A stretch of 64,000 bases of DNA from Sphingopyxis sp. (GCA_016793775.1 JAEULK010000096.1:62001-126000), one strand, 5' to 3'. Positions 1 to 9,617 are shown, numbered from the stretch's first letter. Program-made: numbers and translations. Notes: generated by a model from the sequence alone, not told the origin.

Positions 1-536
1 GGATGCGCGAATATGCGCTGCAGTTCGACGGGCTGCGCGCGCCCGCCGATGCACTGCTCGGCGGCGAGGAGGGGCAAGGGTTCAAGCAATTGATGCGCAC
101 CTTCGAGGGCGCGCGCATCCAGACCGCCGCGCGCGCCGTCGGGGTGGCGCGGCGCGCGCTCGAACTCGGGCTCGACTATGCGACGACGCGCAAGCAGTTC
201 GGCAAGCCGATCGTCCATTTCCCGCGCGTGTCGGACAAAATCGCGATGAGCCTCGTCGATTTCGTTACCGCGCGCGAACTCTCCTACGCCGCCGCGCGCG
301 CCAAGGACGGCGGCAAGCGCTGCGACATCGAGGCGGGCATGGCGAAGCTGCTCGGCGCGCGCGCGGCCTGGTCGAACGCCGACGCCAGCCTGCAGATCCA
401 CGGCGGCAACGGCTATGCCATGGAATATGAGATCAGCCGCGTGCTGTGCGATGCGCGCATCCTCAACATCTTCGAGGGCGCGGCCGAAATCCAGGCGCAG
501 GTGATCGCCCGCGGCCTCGTCGGGGGCCGCAACTGA
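1..536 (+). CDS. Acyl-CoA dehydrogenase, C-terminal part (5' end outside window)
   Basis: Flavoprotein that oxidises acyl-CoA to enoyl-CoA. Only the last ~178 residues are present; the frame is open to the window edge, so the methionine at position 3 is probably internal. The C-terminal helical domain is clear: a [10 protein letters not shown] segment, then [15 protein letters not shown], which normally contacts the flavin, then a [15 protein letters not shown] ending typical of the family. The stop codon overlaps the start of the downstream MFS gene (TGATG), so the two are probably co-transcribed. The acyl chain specificity cannot be read from this fragment. Confidence 0.92.
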   Translation, partial: MREYALQFDGLRAPADALLGGEEGQGFKQLMRTFEGARIQTAARAVGVARRALELGLDYATTRKQFGKPIVHFPRVSDKIAMSLVDFVTARELSYAAARAKDGGKRCDIEAGMAKLLGARAAWSNADASLQIHGGNGYAMEYEISRVLCDARILNIFEGAAEIQAQVIARGLVGGRN

Positions 537-1783
537 TGGCGGACGGCAGCGAGCCTCGGCCCGCCCCCGTCTCGCCGCTCGCGCCGTTTCAATTCCCCGC
601 CTTTCGCGCGATCTGGATCGCCAATCTCGCCTCGAATATGGGGTCGATGATCCAGTCGGTCGGCGCCGCGTGGCTGATGACCGAGCTGACCCAGTCGCAT
701 CTGCTGATCGCGCTGGTCAATGCGGGAGCGACGATCCCGATCCTGCTGCTCGGCGTGTTCGCGGGGGCGATCGCCGACAATTACGACCGGCGACGGGTGA
801 TGCTGTGGTCGCAGGTCGCGATGCTCGCCGCGTCGGCGGCGCTGGCGGTCGTCACATGGGTCGGCGCGATCGGTCCCCTGTCGCTGCTGTTTTTCACGCT
901 CGCGGTCGGTTGCGGCACCGCGGTCAATTCGCCCGCCTGGCAGGCGTCGGTGCGCCAGCAGGTCGGCCATGCCCATTTGCCGCAGGCGATCGCGCTCAAC
1001 AGCATCGCCTTCAACCTCGCGCGCAGCGTCGGCCCGGCGCTCGGCGGGCTGCTGATTTCGCTCACCGGACCGGCGCCGGCCTTCGCGCTCAACACGCTAA
1101 GCTATCTGGTGCTGATCGTCGTGCTGCTGCGCTGGAAGCCCGAGACCGAGCCGCCGAAGCGCAGCCCGATGCTCGCTGCGATCGCGACGGGCCTGCGCTT
1201 CTGCGCGCAGTCGGACCCGGTGCGCCGCGTGCTGATGCGCGGCTTTTCCTTTGGTTTCGGCGCGGCGGCGTTTCAGGCTTTGCTGCCCTCGCTCGTCCGC
1301 GACCAGTTGAAGGGCGGCGAACTCGATTACGGCCTTTGCCTCGGGGCCTTTGGGCTGGGATCGATCGTCTGCGCGCTGTGGGTAGGCGCGGCGCGGCGGC
1401 GCTGGGGCAGCGAGACGGTGGTCAGCGTCGCGACCTTGGCCTTTGCGGCGGCGCTGGTCCCGGTCGCGCTGACCGATCAGGTCGCGGCGGTGCTCGCCGC
1501 CGCCTTCCTCGCCGGCATGGCCTGGGTCGGCACGCTGACGTCGCTCAACGTCGCGATGCAGCTGCGCTCGCCCGACGCGATCCTCGGGCGCTGCCTGTCG
1601 ATCTATCAGGCGGTGACCTTTGGCGCGCTGGCGCTCGGCGCGTGGATTTTCGGGATGATCGCCGACCTGTGGACGCTGCCCGCGGCCGTGCTGGCCGGCG
1701 GCGGCTGGCTGGCGCTGTCGGTGCCGATCCTCCACGCCGTCGCCCCGATGCCGGGGCGCGACGAGGGGCGGATAGACACTTAA
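536..1783 (+). CDS. MFS transporter, EntS-like (MFS_3) exporter
   Basis: 415-aa inner-membrane major facilitator protein with about 12 hydrophobic helices. The start FQFPAFRAIWIANLASNMGSMIQ and the loop DNYDRRRVM are typical of the MFS_3/transmembrane secretion effector group that includes EntS. I chose the ATG at 536 because it overlaps the TGA of the acyl-CoA dehydrogenase; an open frame reaching further upstream lies inside that gene. The 3' end overlaps the convergent acyl-CoA dehydrogenase by four bases. The substrate is unknown; the neighbours suggest an acyl-type small molecule, but that is only context. Confidence 0.85.
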   Translation: MADGSEPRPAPVSPLAPFQFPAFRAIWIANLASNMGSMIQSVGAAWLMTELTQSHLLIALVNAGATIPILLLGVFAGAIADNYDRRRVMLWSQVAMLAASAALAVVTWVGAIGPLSLLFFTLAVGCGTAVNSPAWQASVRQQVGHAHLPQAIALNSIAFNLARSVGPALGGLLISLTGPAPAFALNTLSYLVLIVVLLRWKPETEPPKRSPMLAAIATGLRFCAQSDPVRRVLMRGFSFGFGAAAFQALLPSLVRDQLKGGELDYGLCLGAFGLGSIVCALWVGAARRRWGSETVVSVATLAFAAALVPVALTDQVAAVLAAAFLAGMAWVGTLTSLNVAMQLRSPDAILGRCLSIYQAVTFGALALGAWIFGMIADLWTLPAAVLAGGGWLALSVPILHAVAPMPGRDEGRIDT

Positions 1784-2985
1784 GCCTGCGCGTTTTTCCA
1801 GTCGCGCTTGATCTTCTTGGCGAGGCTCCATTTATGGACCTCGGTCGGGCCGTCATAGATGCGGAAGGCGCGGACTTCGCGGAACACCTGTTCGACGATC
1901 GTCTTGTCGGTGACCCCGGTGCCGCCCATCACCTGGACGCAGCGATCGGCGATGCGCATCAGCGCCTCCGACACCGCGACCTTGGCCATCGAGCTTTCGG
2001 CGGTGCCGAGGTCGCCGGTGTCGAGCACTTCGGCGCACCAGCGGATCATCAGTTCGGCCTGTTTCAGGTCGATCAGATTCTCGGCGAGCATGAAGCCGAC
2101 GCCCTCATGGTCGATCAGCGGCTTGCCGAAGGCGGTGCGGCGATTGGCGTAGTCGGTCGCGATCTCATGCGCGCGCTCGCACGCGCCGTGCCAGCGCATG
2201 CAATGCGACAGGCGCGCGGGGGACAGGCGGATCTGGGCATATTTGAACCCCTCGCCCGCTTGCCCAAGCATCTGGTCGGCGGGGACGCGCAGATTGTCGA
2301 TGACGACGGTGGCGTGGCCGCCGGGCATCGAACTGTCGATCGTGTTCGGCACATGCTCGATGCGGATCGCGGGATCGGGCAGGTCGACCAGGAACATGCA
2401 CGCGCCGCCGCCCGCGGCGACGTCCTCGGCCTTCGCCATCACGATACCGACCTTCGCGCCGTCGGCGCCGGTGATGAAGCATTTGCGGCCGTTGATGACC
2501 CAATGATTGCCGTCCATCCGGCAGGTCGTCTTCATCATCGAGGGGTCGGAGCCCGCGCCGCCCTCTTCGGCGGGTTCGGTCATGAAAAAGGCCGAGCGCG
2601 CATGACCCTCGACCAGCGGCTTCAGGAAACGCTCTTTCAACTCGGGGCTGCCGACCTTGCCGAGCAGATACATATTGCCCTCGTCGGGCGCGGCGGTGTT
2701 GCACGCGAGCGGGCCGAGCGGCGACAGGCCGGTCTTCTGCAGCACATAGGCCGTCTCGACCTGCGTCAGATGGTCGCCGTCGGCCAGGATATGCGGGGAA
2801 AGGACGCCGGCGGCGCGCGCGCGGGTCTTGAGTTCGTCGACGAGGTCGTCGGTCGGGGCGCCATGATGGTCGCGGCGCGGGTCGCTTTCATAGGGGGCGA
2901 CGATGGTGCGGACGAAGGTTTCGACGCGTTCGCCGATGTCGAGGGCGCGCTGCGAGACGGTCGCGGCGGCGGTTGGCTGGCTCAT
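1780..2985 (-). CDS. Acyl-CoA dehydrogenase family protein
   Basis: 401-residue full-length acyl-CoA dehydrogenase. N-terminal helical domain, then the middle beta domain around MTEPAEEGGAGSDPS, then the C-terminal helical domain with RTAFGKPL and VMGGTGVTD segments and a final DGPTEVHKWSLAKKI. The start at 2985 is preferred because a GGGGAG ribosome binding site lies just upstream; an in-frame start at 3024 lacks one. The two dehydrogenases here are clearly different proteins. Convergent with the MFS gene, overlapping it by four bases. Probable role: beta-oxidation or catabolism of a branched or cyclic acyl-CoA; substrate not determinable. Confidence 0.9.
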   Translation of the reverse strand: MSQPTAAATVSQRALDIGERVETFVRTIVAPYESDPRRDHHGAPTDDLVDELKTRARAAGVLSPHILADGDHLTQVETAYVLQKTGLSPLGPLACNTAAPDEGNMYLLGKVGSPELKERFLKPLVEGHARSAFFMTEPAEEGGAGSDPSMMKTTCRMDGNHWVINGRKCFITGADGAKVGIVMAKAEDVAAGGGACMFLVDLPDPAIRIEHVPNTIDSSMPGGHATVVIDNLRVPADQMLGQAGEGFKYAQIRLSPARLSHCMRWHGACERAHEIATDYANRRTAFGKPLIDHEGVGFMLAENLIDLKQAELMIRWCAEVLDTGDLGTAESSMAKVAVSEALMRIADRCVQVMGGTGVTDKTIVEQVFREVRAFRIYDGPTEVHKWSLAKKIKRDWKNAQA

Positions 2986-3074
2986 TTCCTGGCTCCCCAA
3001 TATGTCGGGGACCCGTTGGATCATTTGCGCTGGCGGGGCAAGGCCTTCGCCGCCGATTGACGGAAAACAGTGAA

Positions 3075-3100
3075 CGCCCCGGCCGTGGGGGGCCGGGGCG
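3075..3100 (-). terminator. Intrinsic terminator after flagellin
   Basis: Perfect 10-bp GC-rich stem (3075-3084 with 3091-3100) around a 6-nt loop. On the minus strand it is followed by a T-rich tract (TTCACTGTTTTCC). It sits 60 bp after the flagellin stop codon, as expected for a highly transcribed gene. Confidence 0.8.
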
Positions 3101-3160
3101 CTCGATCAGGCTAATTAAGGGACCAACCAAATATAGCCTGAGTCTCGGGTACTCTGTGTC

Positions 3161-3973
3161 TTAGCGCAGCAGGTTCATCACGCCCTGCTGGCTCTGGTTC
3201 GCCTGGGCGAGCATCGCGGTCGAGGCCTGGGCCAGGATGCCGGCAGCCGCGAGCTTCGTCGATTCCGCCGAAAAGTCGGTGTCTTCGATGCGCGACTTCG
3301 AGTCCGCCAGATTGACGACGGTCGACGTCAAATTGTCGACAGTGGCTTCGAGGCGGTTCTGCTGGGCACCCAGGTTGGCGCGTTCGGTGGCGACCGTCTG
3401 GATCGCGGTGTCGAGCGTGGTGAGCGCAGCCGAGGCACCGGTATCGGTCGAGAAGTCGAGCCCGTCGACGCCAAGGCCGGCCGACTGCATGTCGGCGATG
3501 GCGATGTTCACGACTTCGCCGTCGTTGATGCCGGTCTGGATGTTCAGGTCGGCGGTGCCGTCGAGCAGCGCGGTACCGTTGAAGGTGGTGCGGGTCGCGA
3601 CGTCGTCGATCTGGGCGATCAGCGCGGTGACTTCGGTCTGCACGGCTGCACGATCGTCGTCGCTCAGCGTGCCGGTCGAGGCCTGGACAGCCAGTTCACG
3701 CATACGGACGAGCATGTTCGAAATGCCGCCCATCGCGCCTTCCGCCGTCTGCGACAGCGAGATGCCGTCGTTCGAGTTGCGGATCGCCTGGTTCAGACCG
3801 CGGACGTTGGCGTCCATGCGGGTCGCAATCGCGAGACCGGCGGCGTCGTCCTTGGCGCTGTTGATGCGCTTGCCGCTCGACAGGCGTTCCATCGCCTCCG
3901 ACTGCATGCGGTTCGCAACACGCGAACTATTCTGGGCGCGAAGGGCGCTCACATTGGTGTTGATAACAGTCAT
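3161..3973 (-). CDS. fliC: Flagellin
   Basis: 270-aa filament subunit exported by the flagellar type III system. The N-terminal D0/D1 helices are canonical ([16 protein letters not shown], then [21 protein letters not shown]), as is the C-terminal helix ([16 protein letters not shown] to [12 protein letters not shown]). The central region is short, so outer D2/D3 domains are essentially absent, as in many alphaproteobacteria. The start at 3973 is supported by AAGGGA upstream; an in-frame alternative at 3997 adds MGGRKGNK and is less likely. Monocistronic, divergent from the fliE operon, with its own terminator. It is the only flagellin gene in the window. Confidence 0.96.
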   Translation of the reverse strand: MTVINTNVSALRAQNSSRVANRMQSEAMERLSSGKRINSAKDDAAGLAIATRMDANVRGLNQAIRNSNDGISLSQTAEGAMGGISNMLVRMRELAVQASTGTLSDDDRAAVQTEVTALIAQIDDVATRTTFNGTALLDGTADLNIQTGINDGEVVNIAIADMQSAGLGVDGLDFSTDTGASAALTTLDTAIQTVATERANLGAQQNRLEATVDNLTSTVVNLADSKSRIEDTDFSAESTKLAAAGILAQASTAMLAQANQSQQGVMNLLR

Positions 3974-4041
3974 TTTGTTCCCTTTCCGGCCCCCCAAGGG
4001 CCATTCCCGTGGTGTAAGGCTCGGCGAGCTTCACGATTGCA

Positions 4042-4068
4042 GTAACGACGGGCGCCCCGGCGGCTTAA
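4042..4068 (-). promoter_or_regulatory. Weak sigma-28 (FliA)-like promoter for flagellin
   Basis: On the minus strand TTAA (4068-4065), 15 bp, then GTCGTTAC (4049-4042). This matches the enteric TAAA-N15-GCCGATAA pattern at 3 of 4 and 5 of 8 positions with the expected spacing, about 70 bp before the flagellin start. No sigma-54 site was found on this side. Weak match only. Confidence 0.3.
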
Positions 4069-4153
4069 GCGGGGCGCGTCAAAAAAACGCCGGACGCGGT
4101 CAATTGTCTGCCCATAGCGGGACTAATTCGCTGTTTTACAACGAATAAAATTA

Positions 4154-4170
4154 TTGGCACGCGCTTTGCA
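4154..4170 (+). promoter_or_regulatory. Sigma-54 promoter of the fliE operon
   Basis: TTGGCACGCGCTTTGCA has the invariant GG and GC separated by exactly 10 bp and an almost ideal -24/-12 consensus. It lies 48 bp before the fliE start and points along the operon. An RpoN-dependent start near 4182 would leave a leader carrying the GAGGA ribosome binding site at 4203. Confidence 0.9.
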
Positions 4171-4217
4171 GTACTCTTGGCGTGCGGCGCGATGCTGCCC
4201 TCGAGGACGGATGATTT

Positions 4218-4562
4218 ATGAGCACGATTGACCCGAGCCGACTGCTGCAGATGCGCAGTTCGATCCTCAATCAGAACCAGGCGCTGCAACGCGCCGCGGG
4301 CCGCGGTGCGGTCGGCGGCATCGACGGCGCCGGCGAAACGAACCCCGACTTCGGTTCGGCAATCTCGGCCGCGCTGCAACTGGTCAACGCCCAGCAGACC
4401 AAGGCGAGCGAGATCACCGAAGCCTATGAGCGCGGCGACACCCACGACATCGTCAGCGTGATGATCGAGCGGCAGAAAGCCTCGCTCGGCTTCGAGACGA
4501 CGTTGCAGGTCCGCAACAAGCTGCTCTCGGCCTACCGCGACATCATGAACATGCCGGTGTAA
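4218..4562 (+). CDS. fliE: Flagellar hook-basal body protein FliE
   Basis: 114-aa small secreted protein linking the MS ring to the proximal rod. The C-terminal half (GDTHDIVSVMIERQKASLGFETTLQVRNKLLSAY split around residues 75-107) carries the conserved FliE pattern of a polar helix followed by the ET-QVRNKLLSAYRDIM-MPV ending. Start at 4218 has GAGGA 10 nt upstream. First gene of the long plus-strand operon, directly behind the sigma-54 promoter. Six bases separate it from fliF. Confidence 0.95.
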   Translation: MSTIDPSRLLQMRSSILNQNQALQRAAGRGAVGGIDGAGETNPDFGSAISAALQLVNAQQTKASEITEAYERGDTHDIVSVMIERQKASLGFETTLQVRNKLLSAYRDIMNMPV

Positions 4563-4568
4563 CCCCAG

Positions 4569-6230
4569 ATGGCCGACGCACAGATCCTGACCCCCGTCGA
4601 CGACGGCAGCGCGAACCGCCTGCCCGTCCGCGCCATGGGCGGCCGCCTGGCCCCCATCCAGCAATTCATCCGCCAGCCCGCCGTCCAGCGCGCCCTGCCC
4701 GCGATCGCCACCACGGCGGCGATCGGCATCGCCGCGCTCGCCTATTTCGCGACCGCCGCGGCGCCGCAGACCCAGTTGTTCGCCGGTCTCGCCGACGCCG
4801 ATAAATCGGCGGTCGCCGACGCGCTGACCGCGCAGGGCATCGCGCACACCATCGACCCCACGACCGGCGCGCTCACGGTCGACGCCGACAAGCTCCACGC
4901 CGCGCGCATCGCGCTCGCAGGGCAAGGCCTGCCCAAGGCATCGGCCGACGGCAGCGAGATGCTCGGCGCGCTTCCCATGGGCGCCAGCCGCGCGATCGAG
5001 GGCGAGACGCTGCGCGGCGCCCGCGAAGCCGACCTTGCCCGCACGATCGAGGCGATCGACGCGGTCAAGGGCGCACGCGTCCATATCGCCGCCGCCGAAC
5101 CCAGCCTGTTCGTCCGCGAGGACAAGCCCGCCACCGCGTCGGTGATGCTGACGCTGCAGAACGGCCGCACGCTCAGCGACGGTCAGGTGCAGGCGATCCG
5201 CTTCCTCGTCGCTTCGTCGGTGCCGGGCATGAACGCCGACCAGGTCTCGGTGATCGACCAGCGCGGCGCCTTGCTGTCGGAATCGGCGACGTCGAGCGAC
5301 ATGCAGGCCTTCCAGCTCCAGACCCAGATCGAGGACCGCTTTCGCCGCGCGCTCGACAGCCTGCTCGGCCCGATGCTGGGCGCCGGCAATTACAGCGTCG
5401 AGGTCCATGCCGACGTCGATATGTCCGAAAGCCAGGCAACCCGCGAAAGCTTTCCCGAGAATGATCGCGCGCTCACCAGCGAACAGATCACCCGTTCGTC
5501 CAGCGGCCAGGGCAACGCCCCCGCGGTCGGCATCCCCGGCGCGCTGTCGAACCAGCCGCCGCCCGCCTCGACGCTGAACCAGACCCCGACGGGCACCGCG
5601 CCGGGCGCCGCGGGATCGGCCACCGAGACGCAGAGCAACGAAAACGCCCAGCGCGCCTATGAAGTCGGGCGCGAGATTTCGGTGACGCACCGCCCGCAGG
5701 GCCAGCTGCGCCGCGTGTCGGTCGCGGTCGCGCTGAACCAGGGCAGCAAGGCCTTGACCCAGGGCGACCTCGCCAAGATCGACCGGCTGGTCAAGGGCGC
5801 GGTCGGTTTCGACGCCGCGCGCGGCGACCAGGTCGCGATCGGCCAGCGTCCCTTCGCCAAGATCGAAGACACTTCGCCCGCTTTCTACGAACAGGGCTGG
5901 TTCCTGCCGCTGATCAAACAGGTCGGCGCGGTGCTCGCCGCGATCCTCGCCTTTTTCTTCATCGGTCGTCCGCTGATCCGTTCGGCGAAAGCCCGCGCCG
6001 CAGCGCGCGCCGAACGCGACGCCGCGCTCGAGGACTCGCTCATGGCGACCGCGGGCGCGCAATCGTCGCTCGCCGCGCCGCGCGCCGGCCGCGAAATCAC
6101 GCTCGAGATGATCGAGGCAGCGCCGAGCTATGAGGCGCGCGCCAACCTGGTCCGCGCCTTCGTCCGCCAGGATTCGGCGCGCGCCGCGATCGTCGTGCGC
6201 CAGCTGATGCAGGAGGGCGCCCGTGGCTGA
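4569..6230 (+). CDS. fliF: Flagellar MS-ring protein FliF
   Basis: 553-aa inner-membrane protein that forms the MS ring and the export-gate housing. First membrane helix about residues 43-62 and second about 443-470, enclosing the periplasmic ring-building domains (QTQLFAGLADADKSAVADAL, then GARVHIAAAEPSLF). A Gln/Asn/Pro/Ala-rich linker follows near residues 310-360. The cytoplasmic tail, which in the family binds FliG, ends in a conserved acidic/hydrophobic stretch (EMIEAAPSYEARANLVRAF). Overlaps fliG by eight bases. Confidence 0.96.
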   Translation: MADAQILTPVDDGSANRLPVRAMGGRLAPIQQFIRQPAVQRALPAIATTAAIGIAALAYFATAAAPQTQLFAGLADADKSAVADALTAQGIAHTIDPTTGALTVDADKLHAARIALAGQGLPKASADGSEMLGALPMGASRAIEGETLRGAREADLARTIEAIDAVKGARVHIAAAEPSLFVREDKPATASVMLTLQNGRTLSDGQVQAIRFLVASSVPGMNADQVSVIDQRGALLSESATSSDMQAFQLQTQIEDRFRRALDSLLGPMLGAGNYSVEVHADVDMSESQATRESFPENDRALTSEQITRSSSGQGNAPAVGIPGALSNQPPPASTLNQTPTGTAPGAAGSATETQSNENAQRAYEVGREISVTHRPQGQLRRVSVAVALNQGSKALTQGDLAKIDRLVKGAVGFDAARGDQVAIGQRPFAKIEDTSPAFYEQGWFLPLIKQVGAVLAAILAFFFIGRPLIRSAKARAAARAERDAALEDSLMATAGAQSSLAAPRAGREITLEMIEAAPSYEARANLVRAFVRQDSARAAIVVRQLMQEGARG

Positions 6231-7257
6231 TCTCGACACCGCGCTCGGCACGCCGCCCGCCAAGGCCCCCGTCGAAGGATCGGCCGCCGCCGCCATCCTG
6301 CTGATGCTGCTCGACGAAAGCGATGCCGCGACGATCCTGAAGCATCTCGACCCCGACGAAGTGCGCCAACTCGCCAAGGGCATGTTCGACGCCGCGAGCG
6401 CCACCGAGGGCCAGATCGAGCAGGCGCTCGACCGCTTCGTGAACCGCAGCCGCTCGGTCAGCGCCTTCAGCATCGGCGCCGATACGCGCATCCGCAGCGT
6501 CATCAACGAGGCGGTGGGCAATGTCCGCGCCGACAATATCCTGGCCGCCGTCGCGCCGCAGTCGAGCGCCGCGTCGCTCGAAATGCTGCGCTGGATGGAC
6601 CTCGACGCGATCAGCGGCCTGCTCGCCAGCGAGCATCCGCAGGTCGGCGCGCTGATCCTGTCGGTATTGGTTCCCGACATCGCGGCGCGCGCGATCGAAA
6701 CGCTCGACGAAGGACTTCAGGCCGACCTGGTGCTGCGCGCCGCGCAGCTGACCTCCGTGGCCGCCGCCGCGATCGAAGATCTGGAATCGGTGCTCGCCTC
6801 GGCCAATATCGGCGGCCAGCGCGTCGCCAAGCAGGCGATCGGCGGCCCGAGCGACGTCGCCAAGATCATGAAAAAAATGCCGAAGTCGCTGAGCGAACGG
6901 ACGATCCGCAACCTCAAGAAAGCCGATCGCCAGCTCGCCCAGACGATCGAGGAAGAGATGTTCATCTTCGAAAATCTGCGCGACCTCGACATGAAGAGCC
7001 TCGGCACCATCCTGCGCGGCGTCGATGCGTCGCAGCTCGCGATCGCGCTCAAGGGCGCCGACGACGACATGGTCGATCTGTGCCTGTCGACGATGTCGCA
7101 GCGCGCGTCGGAAACGATCCGCGACGACATGGCCGAAATGACGATGGTCAAGCGCACCGATGTCGACGATGCGCAAAAGAGCATCATGCAGATCGTGCGC
7201 CAGATGGCCGCCTCTGGCGAGATCATGATCGCGGGCGCAGGCGACGATTATGTCTGA
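6223..7257 (+). CDS. fliG: Flagellar motor switch protein FliG
   Basis: 344-aa rotor protein of the C ring that interacts with FliF, FliM and the MotA stator. Three domains are recognisable: an N-terminal FliF-binding part (LMLLDESDAATILKHLDPDEV), a middle domain with the EHPQVGALILS segment that binds FliM, and the C-terminal torque domain ending in MVKRTDVDDAQKSIMQIVR. Length is normal. The start overlaps fliF and the end overlaps fliH by eight bases each, showing strong translational coupling. Confidence 0.96.
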   Translation: MADLDTALGTPPAKAPVEGSAAAAILLMLLDESDAATILKHLDPDEVRQLAKGMFDAASATEGQIEQALDRFVNRSRSVSAFSIGADTRIRSVINEAVGNVRADNILAAVAPQSSAASLEMLRWMDLDAISGLLASEHPQVGALILSVLVPDIAARAIETLDEGLQADLVLRAAQLTSVAAAAIEDLESVLASANIGGQRVAKQAIGGPSDVAKIMKKMPKSLSERTIRNLKKADRQLAQTIEEEMFIFENLRDLDMKSLGTILRGVDASQLAIALKGADDDMVDLCLSTMSQRASETIRDDMAEMTMVKRTDVDDAQKSIMQIVRQMAASGEIMIAGAGDDYV

Positions 7258-7846
7258 CCACAGCTTCGCCCCGACCTCGCTGGCGCTGGCGATGGCGCGC
7301 GACACCGGCTTTCGTCCGCTGTCGTTCGATCCCGCCGTGCGCGCCCGCGAAGCCGTGGCCGCCGAACCCCCGTTCGTCGCCGAGCCCGGCGAAGATCCGT
7401 TCGCGCAGGGCCTGGCCGAAGGCCAGCGCCTCGCCCAAGCCGGTTTCGCGGCCGAACGCGGCCAGTTGCTCGCGCTCGTCGCCGGCGCCGAGGCGCTGCA
7501 GGACGAACCGAGCGAGGAACTGGCGCAGCTGATCGCCGAAACCGTCGAGCGCCTCGTCCGCCAGATCGTCGTGACCGCGCCGATCGATGCCGAATGGCTG
7601 AAGGATCAGGCCGATATCGCCGCCGCGCTCGTCGCCGAGGCCGACAAGGCGCGTACCTTGTGGGTCCACCCGCAGGACGCGGCGCTGCTGATCGACGCCG
7701 ACATCCGCCTGCCGATCGCGGCCGACGCCGCGATGCTGCGTGGCACGGTGCGTATCGAGACCTCGGCCGGCTGGATCGAGCATGGCCGCGCCGTCTATCT
7801 CAATGAACTCCGCGCCGCGCTCGGCCGCGAGGACGACGCCGCATGA
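7250..7846 (+). CDS. fliH: Flagellar export regulator FliH
   Basis: 198-aa cytoplasmic partner and regulator of the FliI ATPase. The first ~60 residues are low in homology; a Gln/Ala-rich helical middle (AEGQRLAQAGFAAERGQ) is followed by a C-terminal domain with VERLVRQIVVTAPIDAEWL and a final GTVRIETSAGWIEHG, the pattern of FliH/HrpE-type stator proteins. Recognition rests partly on position between fliG and fliI. Overlaps both neighbours. Confidence 0.88.
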   Translation: MSDHSFAPTSLALAMARDTGFRPLSFDPAVRAREAVAAEPPFVAEPGEDPFAQGLAEGQRLAQAGFAAERGQLLALVAGAEALQDEPSEELAQLIAETVERLVRQIVVTAPIDAEWLKDQADIAAALVAEADKARTLWVHPQDAALLIDADIRLPIAADAAMLRGTVRIETSAGWIEHGRAVYLNELRAALGREDDAA

Positions 7847-9174
7847 CCCGCCGCCTCGCCCTGTCGGCGCAGCAATTGCTCGCCCCCGTCGATATCGCCA
7901 AGGCGAGCCCGCGCCGCATCGGCACGCTCGTCGCGCACGAGGGCATCATGCTGGAAGTGTCGGGGTTCCCGCAGCCCTTGGGCAGCAACGTCCGCATCAA
8001 ATCGGCCGACAACGACTATGTCTATGGCGAGGTCGTCGGTTTCCGCGGCCATCGCAGCCTGGTGCTGCCCTTCGACATGAACAAGCCGCTGGTCACCGGC
8101 GCGCCGGTCGAGCCGCATGGCGCATCGTCTATGGTTCCGGTCGGCAAGACCTTGCTCGGCCGCATCATGGACGCGCAGGGCAATCCGCTCGACGGGCGCC
8201 CGCCGGTCAAATCGCAGTTCCTGTGGCCGCTCGCCGGGCGCAAGGTCAATCCGCTGCGCCGCGGCCGCGTCACCCGCCCGCTCAACATGGGCGTGCGCGC
8301 GATCAACGGTCTGCTCACCGTCGGCGAAGGCCAGCGCGTCGCGATCATCGCGGGCTCGGGCGTCGGCAAGTCGGTGCTGATGGGCCAGATGATCGCCGGC
8401 ACCGAATGCGACGTGATCGTCGTCGGCCTGATCGGCGAGCGCAGCCGCGAGGTCAGCGACTTCGTCGAGACCAAGCTGCCCCCCGAAGTCCGCAAGAAAT
8501 CGGTCGTCGTCGCGGTTCCCGCCGACCATCCACCCTTGCTCCGCCTGCGCGCCGCGATGCGCGCCACCGCGATCGCCGAGGCGTTCCGCGACGAGGGCAA
8601 GAAGGTCCTCCTGCTCATCGACAGCCTGACCCGCGTCGCGCATGCGCAGCGCGAGATCGGGCTGACCTTGGGCGAACCGCCGACGATGAAGGGCTATCCG
8701 CCGTCGGTCTTCGCGCTGATCCCCTCCTTGTGCGAACGCGCCGGCATCGACAAGCAGACCGGCGGCTCGGTCACCGCGCTCTATACCGTGCTCGCCGACG
8801 GCGGCGACATCGACGACCCCGTCGTCGACAGCGCGCGCGCGATCGTCGATGGCCATATCATCCTGTCGCGCACCATGGCGGAGCAAGGCATCTATCCCGC
8901 GATCGACGTCGCCCGCTCGCTGTCGCGCACCATGGCCGACTCGGTCGATCCCGACCATGCCGCCGCGGCTGCGCGCTTTCGCCAGCTGTGGTCGGCCTAT
9001 GAAGAGAATCGCGACCTGATGCTGATGGGCGCCTATGTCGCCGGCGCCGATCCAGTGCTCGACATCGCCATCGCGCGCCGTGCCGACCAGCTCGCCTATG
9101 TGGCGCAGCCGGCCAAGGCGCAGGTCGATTTCACCACCTCCCGCCAGTCTCTCGTTGAAGGATATAGTGCATGA
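7843..9174 (+). CDS. fliI: Flagellum-specific ATPase FliI
   Basis: 443-aa hexameric ATPase energising the flagellar type III export apparatus. Walker A motif GSGVGKS at about residues 171-177, the VGLIGERSREV signature after it, and the Walker B region LLLIDSLTRVAHAQREIGL. The Gly-Tyr-Pro-Pro-Ser-Val segment is typical of type III ATPases. Start codon overlaps the fliH stop (ATGA). Followed by fliJ with another 4-bp overlap. Confidence 0.97.
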   Translation: MTRRLALSAQQLLAPVDIAKASPRRIGTLVAHEGIMLEVSGFPQPLGSNVRIKSADNDYVYGEVVGFRGHRSLVLPFDMNKPLVTGAPVEPHGASSMVPVGKTLLGRIMDAQGNPLDGRPPVKSQFLWPLAGRKVNPLRRGRVTRPLNMGVRAINGLLTVGEGQRVAIIAGSGVGKSVLMGQMIAGTECDVIVVGLIGERSREVSDFVETKLPPEVRKKSVVVAVPADHPPLLRLRAAMRATAIAEAFRDEGKKVLLLIDSLTRVAHAQREIGLTLGEPPTMKGYPPSVFALIPSLCERAGIDKQTGGSVTALYTVLADGGDIDDPVVDSARAIVDGHIILSRTMAEQGIYPAIDVARSLSRTMADSVDPDHAAAAARFRQLWSAYEENRDLMLMGAYVAGADPVLDIAIARRADQLAYVAQPAKAQVDFTTSRQSLVEGYSA

Positions 9175-9617
9175 CCTCTCGCACCGCGCGTCGCAAACGG
9201 ATCATCCGCGTTCGCGGCGTCGAGCATCAGATGGCGGAGGCCAACCTGGCGCGCGCCAACAATGAGCTCGCCAATCTGGTCGAGCTGTCGAAGCGCCTCG
9301 AGGTGCTGCGCAGCGACCTTGCCATGGCGAAGGGCGCGGTCGCGGGGCGTGCGCTCAACACGATCGGCGAACTCGGCGTGCGGCTCGACATGGCAAAGGA
9401 AAATCTGGTCGCGCCGATGAGCAATGCCAGCGCGCGCCGCGACCAGATGGGCGAGCTCGCGCAGCGCGCGATGGTCAAGGAAGAGTCCGCCGTCCGCCTG
9501 TACGAAAGCAGCCGCAAATCGGCCGAGCAGGAAAGCGAACGCCGCGCCGACGCCAATCGCCCGTTTCGCGTGCGCGGCGGCATGCGGCTGCGCCTGATCG
9601 ACGGGGGCGTCGCATGA
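9171..9617 (+). CDS. fliJ: Flagellar export protein FliJ
   Basis: 148-aa basic, mostly helical protein expected to form the coiled-coil stalk in the FliI ring and to deliver substrates. Sequence conservation is low across the family; the assignment rests on length, the Ala/Leu/Glu/Arg-rich coiled-coil composition, and its place between fliI and fliK. Overlaps both neighbours by four bases. Confidence 0.8.
   Translation: MTSRTARRKRIIRVRGVEHQMAEANLARANNELANLVELSKRLEVLRSDLAMAKGAVAGRALNTIGELGVRLDMAKENLVAPMSNASARRDQMGELAQRAMVKEESAVRLYESSRKSAEQESERRADANRPFRVRGGMRLRLIDGGVA

Noticed and set aside
4050..4078. GC-rich hairpin in the flagellin-fliE spacer, considered as a terminator
   Set aside because: The inverted arms CGCCCCG/CGGGGCG exist, but on the plus strand they are followed by A residues and on the minus strand preceded by T residues, so no terminator fits.
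4065..6680. 871-aa reading frame antisense to fliF
   Set aside because: It runs through a well-conserved gene, is Arg/Ala/Gly-rich as GC-rich shadows are, and has no ribosome binding site or recognisable domain.
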